Of a stretch of DNA of 64,000 nucleotides, positions 43,123-52,327 are shown in pieces; position 1 is the stretch's first letter, and each line of letters opens with the position of its first letter. Position numbers and translations under genes: made by a program. The stretch spans positions 53,922-117,921 of the forward strand of contig NZ_JBCGDC010000006.1 in NCBI RefSeq assembly GCF_042237075.1, given 5' to 3'. This DNA is from Polymorphospora lycopeni. GTDB taxonomy: Bacteria; Actinomycetota; Actinomycetes; Mycobacteriales; Micromonosporaceae. The notes under the pieces were generated by a model. It saw only the letters and a list, made by a program, of their open reading frames with translations, had not been told where the DNA came from and did no database searches.

Positions 43123-44637
43123 TCAGTTGGTGATGACCTCGAGCAGGTCCTTGGCGCTGACGCACCGGTCGAACAGCGCGCCGACGTGCTTCTTCGTGCC
43201 CCGCTCCGGCTCCATCATCGGCACCCGCACCAGCGACTCCCGGCCGACGTCGAAGATCACCGAGTCCCAGCTGGCGGCGACCACCTCGGAGGCGTACTGG
43301 GCCAGGCAGCGGCCCCGGAAGTAGGCCCGGGTGTCCTCCGGCGGCTGCACCATCGCCGAACGGGTCTCCTCGTCGGACAGCAGCGTCGCCATCGAGCCGC
43401 GGGCCACCAGCCGGTGGTAGAGCCCCTTCTCCGGCCGTACGTCGGAATACTGCAGGTCGACCAGTTGCAGCTTGTGCGAGGCCCAGGCGAGTTTCTCCCG
43501 CTCCCGGTAGCCCTCCAGCAGCCGCAGCTTGGCCACCCAGTCGAGTTCGCCGGCGCAGAGCATCGCGTCGCGGCCGAGCCGGTCGAGCACGCTCTCCCAC
43601 CGGGCCAGTACGTCCGCGGTCGCCTCGTCGACGTCGGTGCCGTAGCGGTCCTCGACGAACGCGCTGGCCCGCTCGTAGTAGGCCCACTGGAGGTCCAGCG
43701 CCGTCAGCCGGCGGCCGTCGCGCAGCCGCATCAGGTGCTTCAGGGACGGGTCGTGGCTGACCGCCCGCAATTCGCTGACCGGGTCGGCGATGCCGAAGTC
43801 CGGCGTCATCGCCTTTTCCTCGATCATCGTCAGCACCAGCGCGGTCGTGCCGAACTTCAGATAGCTCGAAATCTCCGACAGGTTGGCGTCGCCGATGATC
43901 ACGTGCAGCCGGCGGTATTTGTCGGCGTCGGAGTGCGGCTCGTCGCGGGTGTTGATGATCGGCCGCTTCAACGTCGTCTCCAGGCCGACCTCGACCTCGA
44001 AGAAGTCGGCACGCTGGGAGATCTGGAAGCCCGGCTGGGAGCCGTCCTGGCCGATGCCGACCCGGCCGGCACCGCAGACCACCTGTCGGGTGACGAAGAA
44101 CGGGGTCAGGTAGGCGACGATGTCGGCGAACGGCGTCTGCCGGCGCATCAGGTAGTTTTCGTGGGCGCCGTAGCTGGCGCCCTTGTTGTCGGTGTTGTTC
44201 TTGTAGAGGTGGATCGGGTGGGTGCCCGGGATCGTCGCCGCCCGCCGCGACGCCTCGGCCATCACCCGCTCCCCCGCCTTGTCCCACCGGACCAGGTCCA
44301 GCGGGTTGGTCACCTCCGGGGTCGAATACTCCGGGTGCGCGTGGTCGACATAGAGCCGGGCGCCGTTGGTCAGGATGACGTTGGCCAGCCCCAGGTCGTC
44401 GTCGGCGAGCGCCTCGGCCGGGTCGTACGCCGAACCGGAGTAGGTGAAGCCGCGGGCGTCGCGCAGCGGCGACTCCTCCTCGTAGTCCCACCGCGCGCGG
44501 CCGCCCCGGTTCAGTTCGGGACGCGCGCCATAGGCGTTGACCACCTGTGACGAGGTGACCATCGGATTGGCTCCGGGCTGGCCGGGCACCGAGATGCCGT
44601 ACTCGACCTCACTGCCCATGATCCGCCGTACGCTCAC
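43123..44637 (-). CDS. dop: Pup deamidase/depupylase Dop
   Basis: The 504-residue PafA homologue converts the C-terminal Gln of Pup to Glu and also removes Pup from substrates. Features: metal-binding MGSEVEYG, Asp98 in LYVDHAHPEYSTPE, YKNNTDNKGASYGAHENYLM and RPIINTRDEPHSDADKYRRLHVI. The insert absent from PafA, the Dop loop, is at about residues 36-70 (NAYGARPELNRGGRARWDYE). GTG at 44637 follows GGGGAGGCGGC; ATG at 44619 is an alternative. It lies downstream of arc in the same direction, 138 bp apart. Confidence 0.96.
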   Translation of the reverse strand: MSVRRIMGSEVEYGISVPGQPGANPMVTSSQVVNAYGARPELNRGGRARWDYEEESPLRDARGFTYSGSAYDPAEALADDDLGLANVILTNGARLYVDHAHPEYSTPEVTNPLDLVRWDKAGERVMAEASRRAATIPGTHPIHLYKNNTDNKGASYGAHENYLMRRQTPFADIVAYLTPFFVTRQVVCGAGRVGIGQDGSQPGFQISQRADFFEVEVGLETTLKRPIINTRDEPHSDADKYRRLHVIIGDANLSEISSYLKFGTTALVLTMIEEKAMTPDFGIADPVSELRAVSHDPSLKHLMRLRDGRRLTALDLQWAYYERASAFVEDRYGTDVDEATADVLARWESVLDRLGRDAMLCAGELDWVAKLRLLEGYREREKLAWASHKLQLVDLQYSDVRPEKGLYHRLVARGSMATLLSDEETRSAMVQPPEDTRAYFRGRCLAQYASEVVAASWDSVIFDVGRESLVRVPMMEPERGTKKHVGALFDRCVSAKDLLEVITN

Positions 44638-44775
44638 GCCGCCTCCCCGCTCTGCACGCCCATACTGTCGAGCGTAGTCGGAGCCGGTGCCACCGCGCCG
44701 GCCACGTCGCGGCGCGGCGGTCTCCGGATACGGGTGACGGGGCGGCATCCCTGCCACCCCGTCACCGTCGTTCCG

Positions 44776-46557
44776 TTACAGGTACTGGCCGGTGTTGCTG
44801 GCGGTCTCGATCGACCGGCCCGCCTCGGCGCCCTTGCCACCGGAGACCAGGGTGCGGATGTAGACGATCCGCTCGCCCTTCTTGCCGGAGATCCGGGCCC
44901 AGTCGTCGGGGTTGGTCGTGTTGGGCAGGTCCTCGTTCTCGCGGAACTCGTCGACGCAGGCGTCGAGCAGGTGCTGCAGGCGCAGCCCCTTGCGACCCGA
45001 GGAGAGGAACTCCTTGATCGCCATCTTCTTGCCCCGGTCGACGATGTTCTGGATCATCGCGCCGGAGTTGAAGTCCTTGAAGTAGAGGACCTCCTTGTCA
45101 CCGTTGGCGTAGGTGACCTCGAGGAACTTGTTCTCCTCGGTCTCGGAGTACATCCGCAGCACGACCGACTCGATCATCGCGCCGACCGTGGCCTGCGGGT
45201 CCTGGCCGTGCTCGGCCAGGTCGTCGGGGTGCAGCGGCAGCCCGGTGAGGATGTACTTCGAGAAGATGTCCTTGGCCGCCTCGGCGTCCGGACGCTCGAT
45301 CTTGATCTTCACGTCGAGCCGGCCGGGCCGCAGGATCGCCGGGTCGATCATGTCTTCCCGGTTGGAGGCGCCGATGACGATGACGTTCTCCAGGCCCTCG
45401 ACACCGTCGATCTCGCTGAGCAGCTGCGGGACGATCGTGTTCTCCACGTCGGAGGAGACACCGGAACCGCGGGTGCGGAAGACGGAGTCCATCTCGTCGA
45501 AGAACACGATGACCGGGGTGCCCTCGCCGGCCTTCTCCCGGGCCCGCTGGAAGATCAGCCGGATGTGCCGCTCGGTCTCGCCGACGTACTTGTTGAGCAG
45601 CTCGGGGCCCTTGATGTTGAGGAAGAAGCTGGTGTGCTTCTCCTCGCCCCGCCGCTCGGCGATCTTCTTCGCCAGCGAGTTGGCGACCGCCTTGGCGATC
45701 AGCGTCTTGCCGCAGCCGGGCGGGCCGTAGAGCAGGATGCCCTTCGGCGGCCGCAACTGGTGCTCGCGGAACAGGTCGGCGTGCAGGAACGGCAGCTCCA
45801 CCGCGTCGCGGATCTGCTCGATCTGGGCCTGGAGTCCACCGATGTCGGTGTAGTCGACGTCGGGAACCTCCTCGAGGACGAGCTCCTCGACCTCGCTCTT
45901 CGGGATCCGCTCGTACGCGTACGCCGAACGGGGTTCGACCATCAGCGAGTCACCGGCGCGCAGCGGCGAGCCGATCAGGGTGTCGGCGAGGTGGACGATC
46001 CGCTCCTCGTCGGCGTGGGAGATCACCAGGGCCCGGTCGCCCGGTCCGCCGCTGGGGTTGTCCAACACCTCCTTGAGCATCACGACCTCACCGACCCGCT
46101 CGAAGCCGAACGCGTCGACGACGTTGAGCGCGTCGTTGAGCAGGACCTCCTGGCCGCGACGCAGCTCGTCGACCTCCAGCGACGGCGACACCGCCACCCG
46201 CAGCTTGCGGCCGCCGGTGAACACGTCGACCGTGCCGTCCTCATGTCGGGTCAGGAAGACGCCGTAACCGCTCGGCGGCTGCGCCAGGCGGTCGATCTCC
46301 TCCTTGAGTGTGACGATCTGGGACCGCGCTTCCTTGAGCGTGGTCACGAGGCGTTCGTTGTTCTCGGTCAGCCGGGCCAGCTGCGCCTGCGTTGCCGCGA
46401 GCCGTTCCTCGAGCTGCCGGACGTGTCGGGGGCTTTCGGTCAACTTACGCCGCACCAAGGCCAGTTCCTCCTGGAGGAACGCAACCTGGGTGGAGAGATC
46501 GTTGGCCTCCTTCTCCCACCGTGCGGCGCGCGAGTCCGCGTCGTCACTGCGTGCCAC
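44776..46557 (-). CDS. arc: Proteasomal AAA+ ATPase ARC/Mpa
   Basis: The 593-residue hexameric unfoldase recognises Pup and threads substrates into the proteasome. An N-terminal coiled coil spans about residues 12-92, followed by tandem OB domains (about 97-230), Walker A GPPGCGKT (278-285), Walker B VIVFFDEMD (349-357) and SRH arginines in NREDMIDPAILRPGRLD. The C-terminus is GQYL, the penultimate-Tyr motif that docks into PrcA pockets. GTG at 46557 is preceded by GGGGAGGTGGGAC; the frame extends to 46740 without conservation. Confidence 0.97.
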   Translation of the reverse strand: MARSDDADSRAARWEKEANDLSTQVAFLQEELALVRRKLTESPRHVRQLEERLAATQAQLARLTENNERLVTTLKEARSQIVTLKEEIDRLAQPPSGYGVFLTRHEDGTVDVFTGGRKLRVAVSPSLEVDELRRGQEVLLNDALNVVDAFGFERVGEVVMLKEVLDNPSGGPGDRALVISHADEERIVHLADTLIGSPLRAGDSLMVEPRSAYAYERIPKSEVEELVLEEVPDVDYTDIGGLQAQIEQIRDAVELPFLHADLFREHQLRPPKGILLYGPPGCGKTLIAKAVANSLAKKIAERRGEEKHTSFFLNIKGPELLNKYVGETERHIRLIFQRAREKAGEGTPVIVFFDEMDSVFRTRGSGVSSDVENTIVPQLLSEIDGVEGLENVIVIGASNREDMIDPAILRPGRLDVKIKIERPDAEAAKDIFSKYILTGLPLHPDDLAEHGQDPQATVGAMIESVVLRMYSETEENKFLEVTYANGDKEVLYFKDFNSGAMIQNIVDRGKKMAIKEFLSSGRKGLRLQHLLDACVDEFRENEDLPNTTNPDDWARISGKKGERIVYIRTLVSGGKGAEAGRSIETASNTGQYL

Positions 46558-46782
46558 GTCCCACCTCCCCGGGGCTCGAACGTTCTGCCATAACCCTAAC
46601 CGGTTTGCGGCCGATTCGAACCCACGCAACGCCCTCGTCACTGAAGCTTGATCGCCGGGGGTGGTCCGGTGGGGAGTCGCCGGCCCGTTCGGGTAGCGTC
46701 GGCCCCGTGCGAGCCCGCCCGGCGGGATCCGCGGCGACACCGCGGCCGGGCCCGCCGGACCGAGGATCGCGGGAGGTACGTG

Positions 46783-47079
46783 GTGACGCAGACCGGCACG
46801 GAGACCGACGAGCTACGGGTCTGGGTCGACCAGGACCTGTGCACCGGCGACGGCCTGTGCGTGCAGTACGCGCCGGAGGTCTTCGAGTTCGACGTCGACG
46901 GGCTGGCCTACGTCAAGGACGGCGACGGCGACCTCAAGCTGGCCCCGGGCAGCCGGGTCGACGTGCCGGACCACCTGCGCCTGGACGTCATCGACGCGGC
47001 CAAGGAATGCCCCGGCGACTGCATCCACGTCGTGCGCCGCGGCGACGACGTGGAGATCGCCGGCCCCGACGCCGACTGA
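46783..47079 (+). CDS. Small [3Fe-4S]-type ferredoxin
   Basis: The 98-residue acidic protein has Cys20-x5-Cys26 (CTGDGLC) and, near the C-terminus, Cys76-Pro (KECPGDC), the three-cysteine pattern of actinobacterial 3Fe-4S ferredoxins; Cys80 is extra. These usually donate electrons to cytochromes P450 or related enzymes, none of which is nearby. GTG at 46783 (or 46780) follows GGGAGG. It is divergent from arc. Confidence 0.88.
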   Translation: MTQTGTETDELRVWVDQDLCTGDGLCVQYAPEVFEFDVDGLAYVKDGDGDLKLAPGSRVDVPDHLRLDVIDAAKECPGDCIHVVRRGDDVEIAGPDAD

Positions 47080-47171
47080 CCCCGCCGGGCGGGGCCGCGG
47101 GGTTCGTCAGCCCGCCGGCCGTCGCGGGGACCGTCCGGACCGCGGCCGGCCGCGACCGGCGACGGCGCGCC

Positions 47172-47744
47172 TCAGAGCAGCGGCCGGCCGACCATCGAGG
47201 CGACCTGCCGGGCGAACTCCTCCAGCCGGGCGATCTGCCCCGCCCCGCCGTCGTCGAGCGTCTTGCCGAACCGCAACGCGTCGTGCCGCGGGCCGATGTG
47301 GTGCTCGTCACCCGCACCCGCCTCGTCCAGCGACCGCAGCAGCAGATACACGTCGATGCTGTCGACCTGGATCTTGCCGCCCGGGGTACGCGTCACCCGG
47401 CGCCGGCAACCGACCTCGGTGACCGTCGACAGCGGCACGACCCGCAGCGACGACGTCATCGCCCCCGACGGGCCGTCGCCGGGTGGCACGTCCTCGCCGT
47501 GCCACAGCACCAGCCGGCTGCCGTCGCAGACCACGACCTCCTGCCACACCCCGTTCACCTCGTTGACGAAGCGTTCGAGGGTGAAGCACAGCACCCGGCC
47601 GCCCCGCAGCACCCCGCCGAGCGCGTCCATCGCCACGTCGGGGTCACGCAGGTAGGCCCGCGCCGCCGAGTCCAGCTCCTGGTAGGGCGACCAGTCCGGA
47701 AACACGGCGGGCAGGTCACCGCCGCCGGACGACGGGTTACTCAT
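47172..47744 (-). CDS. Conserved actinobacterial protein (DUF5998-like)
   Basis: The 190-residue cytosolic protein has a beta-rich centre (GRVLCFTLERFVNEVNGVW then EVVVCDGSRLVLWHGEDVPP) and RVVPLSTVTEVGCRRRVTRT. DUF5998 is my best family guess, with moderate certainty; no function is known. ATG at 47744 overlaps the end of trmI by 8 bp, so it is the last gene of the M50 protease-trmI operon. Confidence 0.78.
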   Translation of the reverse strand: MSNPSSGGGDLPAVFPDWSPYQELDSAARAYLRDPDVAMDALGGVLRGGRVLCFTLERFVNEVNGVWQEVVVCDGSRLVLWHGEDVPPGDGPSGAMTSSLRVVPLSTVTEVGCRRRVTRTPGGKIQVDSIDVYLLLRSLDEAGAGDEHHIGPRHDALRFGKTLDDGGAGQIARLEEFARQVASMVGRPLL

Positions 47745-48747
47745 CGGTTCCGCTGCGGCTCACGTCGCGGGCTCCCTCCCCGGTGTCGGTTTCGGTCGCC
47801 GCGGTGACCCGGGCGGCGGCCCGGCGCAGCGCGTACGCCTCCGCGCCCTTGCTCGGCTTGCGCCGCCGCGGCGGCGCGGTCACCCCGGGGGCGAGCCGGC
47901 GCGACGAGACCAGGAACGCGGTGTGCGCGATCATCCGGTGGTCGGGGCGGACGGCGAGCCCGTCGACGTGCCAGTCGCGCACCAGCGACTCCCACGCCCG
48001 CGGCTCGGTGAACCCGCCCCGCTCCCGCAACGCCTCGACCAGCTCCGACATCTGCGGCGTGGTCGCCACGTAGCCGATGAACACCCCGCCGGGCACCAGG
48101 GCCCGCTCGACCAGGTCGAGCGCCTCCCACGGGGTCAGCATGTCCAGGATGATCCGGTCGAAGCCGACCTGGTCGCAGCCGGCCACGTCACCGACGTGCA
48201 GGTGCCACGCCGGATGCGGACCGCCGAAGAACGCCTCGACGTTGCGGCGGGCGATCTGGGCGAAGTCGTCGCGCAGTTCGTACGAGTGGACCTCGCCGGT
48301 GGCGCCCACCGCCCGCAGCAGCGAGCAGGTCAGCGCACCGGAACCGGCGCCGGCCTCCAGCACCCGGGCGCCGGGGAAGACGTCACCCATCGCCACGATC
48401 TGGGCGGCGTCCTTGGGGTAGATCACCTGCGCGCCGCGCGGCATCGACAGCACGTAGTCCGACAGCAGCGGCCGCAGCGCCAGGTAGGTGGTGCCGCCGG
48501 TCGACGTCACCACGCTGCCGTCGGGCAGGCCGATCAGCGCGTCGTGGTCCAGCGCCCCGCGGTGGGTGTGGAACGCCCGGCCCGGCTCCAGCACGATCGT
48601 GTGCATGCGGCCCTTGGGGTCGGTGAGCTGCACCCGGTCGCCGGGGCGGAACGGGCCGCGGTGGGCGGGCACCGGCGCCTCGTCGCCGCCGTCGGCGGCC
48701 GGTACGGCACGAGGCTCGGTGGTGGTGCCCGCGTTGTGCTGCGTCAC
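47737..48747 (-). CDS. trmI: tRNA (adenine-58-N1) methyltransferase TrmI
   Basis: The 336-residue AdoMet enzyme methylates A58 in the T-loop of tRNAs. An N-terminal beta-domain (GDRVQLTDPKGRMHTIVLEPG and GALDHDALIGLPDGSVV) precedes the Rossmann fold with VLEAGAGSGALTCSLL and RIILDMLTPWEALDLVERAL. The Lys/Arg-rich C-terminal ~60 residues are an actinobacterial extension. GTG at 48747 overlaps the protease stop by 4 bp. Mycobacterial Rv2118c occupies the same place near mpa. Confidence 0.92.
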   Translation of the reverse strand: MTQHNAGTTTEPRAVPAADGGDEAPVPAHRGPFRPGDRVQLTDPKGRMHTIVLEPGRAFHTHRGALDHDALIGLPDGSVVTSTGGTTYLALRPLLSDYVLSMPRGAQVIYPKDAAQIVAMGDVFPGARVLEAGAGSGALTCSLLRAVGATGEVHSYELRDDFAQIARRNVEAFFGGPHPAWHLHVGDVAGCDQVGFDRIILDMLTPWEALDLVERALVPGGVFIGYVATTPQMSELVEALRERGGFTEPRAWESLVRDWHVDGLAVRPDHRMIAHTAFLVSSRRLAPGVTAPPRRRKPSKGAEAYALRRAAARVTAATETDTGEGARDVSRSGTDE

Positions 48748-49913
48748 GTGACAATCTTCCGTTTCGGTTCGAGGAGCCGCGCCAGATCGGCGACGTGCAG
48801 TACGCCGACGACATCTTCGCCTGACGTCACGAGGTACTGCACGGCCGGGTGGGCCTGAACGGTCTGCACGACCCGTTCCCCGTCGAGCCCCAGCGGGATG
48901 CGGCGTACGCCGTCCAGGCCGCGGGCCACCGTGTCGACCGACACCCACGGCCGACGCTCGGCCGGCACCGCGTCGGCGGCGGCCGGGTCGACCAGCGCCA
49001 CCAGCCGCCCCGACGAGTCGGCGACACCGAGCGCCGCCGGCATGCCGTCCTTGACCGCCCCGTCGTTCTCGCCGGCCCGGCGCTGCGCCTCGGCCAGCGG
49101 CATCCCGGTCGGTACGGCGAACACCGGCCGGGCCAGCCGGGCCAGGTCGACCAGGGCGAACCGGCGGCTGATCCGGGCGACCCGGATCGACTGCCCGGCC
49201 CCCTGCCACAGGGTGAACGCCACCAGCAGCATGAACAGCAGCCCGAACGTCGTCAGCACGCCGGCGGCCGTCAGCCAGACGACGACCGCCGCCGTCGCCA
49301 GCGCGACCGCCCGCCCGACCCAGCCGGCGACCTCGGTGCCCAGGTGCCGGTCGCGGCTGGCCGCCCACACCGCGGCCCGCAACGCCCGGCCGCCGTCCAG
49401 CGGCAGCCCGGGCAGGCTGTTGAAGACCGCGACCAGCAGGTTGCTGACCGCCAACTGGAACGCGAGTTGGTGGAGCAGGGTGCCGTTCGGCAGGGCGACG
49501 GTGAGCCCGACCGCGGCGAACCCGAGCACGAACGAGACCGCCGGGCCGGCCAGCGACACGTACAGGTCGACGCGCGGGCTGGGCGCGTCACGCTCCATCT
49601 CGGTGTAGCCGCCGAGCAGTTCCAGGGTGATCCCGCGCACCCCGATGCCGTACCGGCGGGCGGTCAGCGCGTGGCCCAGCTCGTGCAGCAGCACCGACAG
49701 CAGCAGGAAGACGACGAACCCGAACCCGACCGCGTAGCCGGCGAGCGGCGCCAGGTCGAGCCGCTCCCGCACGAACGAGCCGTACAGCACGGTCACCAGG
49801 ACGGCGAGCAGCAGCATGGAGGCGTTGAGGTGGACCGGCACCCCGAACACCCGGCCGACCGTGAGGCCGGTACGGCGTTCGGCGGGCCGCTGCGGCGACG
49901 AGTTGTCCTCCAT
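48744..49913 (-). CDS. Site-2 protease (M50) with CBS domains
   Basis: The 389-residue intramembrane zinc metalloprotease has the zinc ligands in VLLHELGHALTARRYG and NSLPGLPLDGGRALRAAVW; it has five to six membrane helices. The C-terminal ~140 residues form a CBS pair (VFAVPTGMPLAEAQRRAG and VVQTVQAHPAVQYLVTSGED). Such S2P homologues (SpoIVFB type) cleave membrane-bound precursors. ATG at 49913 has a TAGCAT box 7 nt upstream, which rules out the longer frame to 50087. First gene of the trmI operon. Confidence 0.92.
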   Translation of the reverse strand: MEDNSSPQRPAERRTGLTVGRVFGVPVHLNASMLLLAVLVTVLYGSFVRERLDLAPLAGYAVGFGFVVFLLLSVLLHELGHALTARRYGIGVRGITLELLGGYTEMERDAPSPRVDLYVSLAGPAVSFVLGFAAVGLTVALPNGTLLHQLAFQLAVSNLLVAVFNSLPGLPLDGGRALRAAVWAASRDRHLGTEVAGWVGRAVALATAAVVVWLTAAGVLTTFGLLFMLLVAFTLWQGAGQSIRVARISRRFALVDLARLARPVFAVPTGMPLAEAQRRAGENDGAVKDGMPAALGVADSSGRLVALVDPAAADAVPAERRPWVSVDTVARGLDGVRRIPLGLDGERVVQTVQAHPAVQYLVTSGEDVVGVLHVADLARLLEPKRKIVT

Positions 49914-49984
49914 CGGGTCGATGCTACGGGGACACCGGCACACGGCCCCCGCCACCGTCGTACCCCTCGAATAGCCTTTCGTGC

Positions 49985-50917
49985 ATGACGACGGAGACGG
50001 TGCCAGCGGTGGCCGGGACGACAGCGACGACGGTGGACGCGACGACGGGCCCGGTGCCGCCGGCGCAGCCGTCCCTGTCCCCGTCACGGGCGGCCGACTT
50101 CAAGACCTGCCCGCTGCTGTTCCGGTTCCGCAGCATCGACCGGCTGCCCGAACGTCCCACCACCGACCAGGCCCGCGGCACCCTGGTGCACGCCGTCCTG
50201 GAGCGGCTGTTCGACCTGCCCGCCGACGAGCGCACCCCGGCGGCGGCCGGCGACCTGGTCGCACCCCAGTGGCAGCGGCTGGTCGCCGAACAACCCGACC
50301 TCGCCGGCCTGTTCGACCCCGACGACACCGACGGCCAGGCCGCCTTCCTGACCTCGGCCCGCGGCCTGCTCGACGGCTACTTCCGGATCGAGGACCCGCG
50401 CCGGCTGGAACCGGCGGAACGCGAGACGCTGATCTCGACCGTGGTCGACGACCAGTTGCTGATCCGCGGCTACGTCGACCGGCTCGACGTGTCCCCCGCC
50501 GGCGACCTGCGGGTCGTCGACTACAAGACCGGCGGGGCGCCGCGCGAGGCGTTCGAGGCGCGGGCGCTGTTCCAGCTGAAGTTCTACGCCCTGGTGCTGT
50601 GGCGCACCCGCGGGGTCGTGCCCCGGGTGCTGCGCCTGATCTACCTCAAGGACACCGAGGTCTGCGACTACACCCCCGACGCCGACGAACTGGCCCGCTT
50701 CGAGCGGACCCTGCTGGCCCTGTGGCGGGCCATCGAGCAGGCGACCGCCGCCCGCGACTTCCGGCCCAAGCCGAGCCGGCTCTGCGACTGGTGCAGCCAC
50801 CAGGCGCACTGCCCCAGCTTCGGCGGCACTCCCCCGCCGTTTCCCGAGCATCCGGTCGCCGGTGGCGGCCGGCCCGGCGATCCGGGCACCGCCCTGCCGC
50901 CCGGCGCGGACGAGTGA
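49985..50917 (+). CDS. RecB-family PD-(D/E)XK nuclease with Fe-S cysteines
   Basis: The 310-residue protein has SLSPSRAADFKTCPLLFRFR with the first cysteine, GTLVHAVLERLFD (His motif), the active-site LRVVDYKTGGAP with Asp and Lys, and the late cluster LCDWCSHQAHC, which with the first Cys forms the AddB/Cas4-like [4Fe-4S] set. It corresponds to Rv2119. It may act as a single-strand exonuclease in repair, but no helicase is fused. ATG at 49985 is 7 nt after TAGCCT (49972-49977). Confidence 0.9.
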   Translation: MTTETVPAVAGTTATTVDATTGPVPPAQPSLSPSRAADFKTCPLLFRFRSIDRLPERPTTDQARGTLVHAVLERLFDLPADERTPAAAGDLVAPQWQRLVAEQPDLAGLFDPDDTDGQAAFLTSARGLLDGYFRIEDPRRLEPAERETLISTVVDDQLLIRGYVDRLDVSPAGDLRVVDYKTGGAPREAFEARALFQLKFYALVLWRTRGVVPRVLRLIYLKDTEVCDYTPDADELARFERTLLALWRAIEQATAARDFRPKPSRLCDWCSHQAHCPSFGGTPPPFPEHPVAGGGRPGDPGTALPPGADE

Positions 50918-50995
50918 GCATCCTCCGCGAGGAGGAGACCCGGCTCGGCAGCGGTGACGATCGAGACGGCCCCGCCAGCGGATAGCGTCGCGGTC

Positions 50996-52234
50996 ATGAC
51001 CGCGGCCACCGCACCGAGCGCCGGCCCGCCGGTGCCGCGCCGGTGGCGATCCCGGTCGGCCCGGCGGGCCCTGCCGTACGACCTGCTGTTCGCCGCCGCG
51101 GCCGTCGCGGCCGAACTGGTGCTGCGGCTGACCGGCCCGGCCGAGCTGCGCACCACGAGCTGGTGGCTGGCGGTGCCCTGGAGCGTGCTGTCGGCGGCAC
51201 CCCTCGCGCTGCGCACCGTCGCGGCCTGGCCGGCGATCATCCTGTGCACCCTCACGATGCTCGCCACGATCGCCATCGGATACCAGGCCCTCACCATCGT
51301 CATCAGCCTGGTCGTGCTGACCTACCACGGCGCGGCCCGGTTCCGGCTGCGGCCCGCGATCGCCGCCGCCCTGCTGCTGTGGCTGCCGGTACTGGTGACC
51401 AACCTGGTCGTCACGCCACCCGACCGGGTCGACGTCAACGGCGTCTACCTGACACTGAACAACGTCCTCGTCGTGCTGGTGGCGTTCTTCGTCGGCCGCA
51501 CCGTGCACGGCCGGCAGACCCGGCACCGGGCACTGGAGGAACGCGCCCGCGCCGCCGAGGAGAACCAGCGGTCACTGGCCGAGCAGGCGGTCACCGACGA
51601 ACGGCGGCGCATCGCCCGCGAACTGCACGACGTCGTCGCCCACCACGTCAGCGTGATGGGCGTGCTCGCCACCGGGGCACGACGGATGCTGCGCCGCGAC
51701 CCGGACACCGCCGACGAGGCGCTGGGCACGATCGAGGAGACCAGCCGTACGACGTTGCGGGAGATGCGCCGCCTGCTCGACGTGCTGCGTACCGACGAGC
51801 CGGTCGCCGACCTCAGCCCGCAGCCGGGCCTGGCCGGCATCGAGACCCTGCTCGAACAGGTACGCGACGCCGGCCTGCCGGTGGCGCTGCGGGTCGACGG
51901 GGCGCCGGCGCCGCTCGATCCCGGGGTCGCGTTGACGATCTTCCGGATCGTCCAGGAGGCGCTGACCAACACGCTCAAGCACGCCGGCGCCGCGACCGCC
52001 CAGGTCCGGCTGAGCTTCGGCATCGACTGGCTCGTCGTCGAGGTCTTCGACACCGGCCGCGGGCCGTCGCTGACCCCGGCCCGGCTCGGGCACGGCCTGG
52101 TCGGGATGCGCGAACGGGTCGCCCTGTACGGCGGCTCGCTACGCACCGGCCCCCGGCCCGGCGGCGGCTTCCGGGTGTACGCGAAGATCCCGATGGAGCA
52201 TCTGGGCGCACCGACCAGCGAGGGGGCACCGTGA
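50996..52234 (+). CDS. NarL-type sensor histidine kinase
   Basis: The 412-residue kinase has five to six membrane helices (about residues 28-165) without a large extracellular domain, then a HisKA_3 dimerisation helix with His211 in RRRIARELHDVVAHHVSVMG and a HATPase_c domain (LTIFRIVQEALTNTLKHAGA, VEVFDTGRG, LGHGLVGMRERVALYGGSL). ATG at 50996 has TAGCGT (50983-50988) exactly 7 nt upstream, favouring it over a GTG at 50954. The stop TGA overlaps the GTG of a 25-codon mini-ORF. Confidence 0.92.
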   Translation: MTAATAPSAGPPVPRRWRSRSARRALPYDLLFAAAAVAAELVLRLTGPAELRTTSWWLAVPWSVLSAAPLALRTVAAWPAIILCTLTMLATIAIGYQALTIVISLVVLTYHGAARFRLRPAIAAALLLWLPVLVTNLVVTPPDRVDVNGVYLTLNNVLVVLVAFFVGRTVHGRQTRHRALEERARAAEENQRSLAEQAVTDERRRIARELHDVVAHHVSVMGVLATGARRMLRRDPDTADEALGTIEETSRTTLREMRRLLDVLRTDEPVADLSPQPGLAGIETLLEQVRDAGLPVALRVDGAPAPLDPGVALTIFRIVQEALTNTLKHAGAATAQVRLSFGIDWLVVEVFDTGRGPSLTPARLGHGLVGMRERVALYGGSLRTGPRPGGGFRVYAKIPMEHLGAPTSEGAP

Positions 52235-52308
52235 CCGAGCGGAGCGAGGGAACCAACGAACCTGGCCGCAGTCACGCGACCGCCGAGCGCAGCGGGGTGG
52301 ACGCGTGA
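52231..52308 (+). CDS. 25-codon mini-ORF linking kinase and regulator
   Basis: GTG at 52231 overlaps the kinase stop (GTGA) and the TGA at 52306-52308 overlaps the GTG of the response regulator (GTGA). It encodes MTERSEGTNEP and ends ERSGVDA, so its first eight residues equal those of the response regulator. It would keep ribosomes moving across the 74-bp spacer and thus couple kinase to regulator translation. It may be simply a by-product of a repeat duplication. Confidence 0.45.
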   Translation: MTERSEGTNEPGRSHATAERSGVDA

Positions 52309-52327
52309 CCGAGCGGAGCGAGGGAAC
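52231..52327 (+). repeat. Duplicated 23-bp start-codon repeat
   Basis: The sequence beginning GTGACCGAGCGGAGCGAGG occurs identically over 23 bp at 52231-52253 and 52305-52327, with a partial third version (CCGAGCGCAGCGGGGTG) at 52282-52298. Inverted relatives lie at 5690-5720. Both full copies begin with a start codon. A dispersed family is inferred. Confidence 0.75.

Noticed and set aside
39767..46557. Proteasome locus itself as a novel system
   Set aside because: All parts (Pup, Dop, PafA, ARC/Mpa, PrcAB, PafBC) are established actinobacterial proteins with intact motifs; only the arrangement with lectin and rml genes is unusual.
44734..46593. 619-codon plus-strand frame opposite arc
   Set aside because: It mirrors the ARC coding strand codon by codon and shows biased, repetitive composition without domains.
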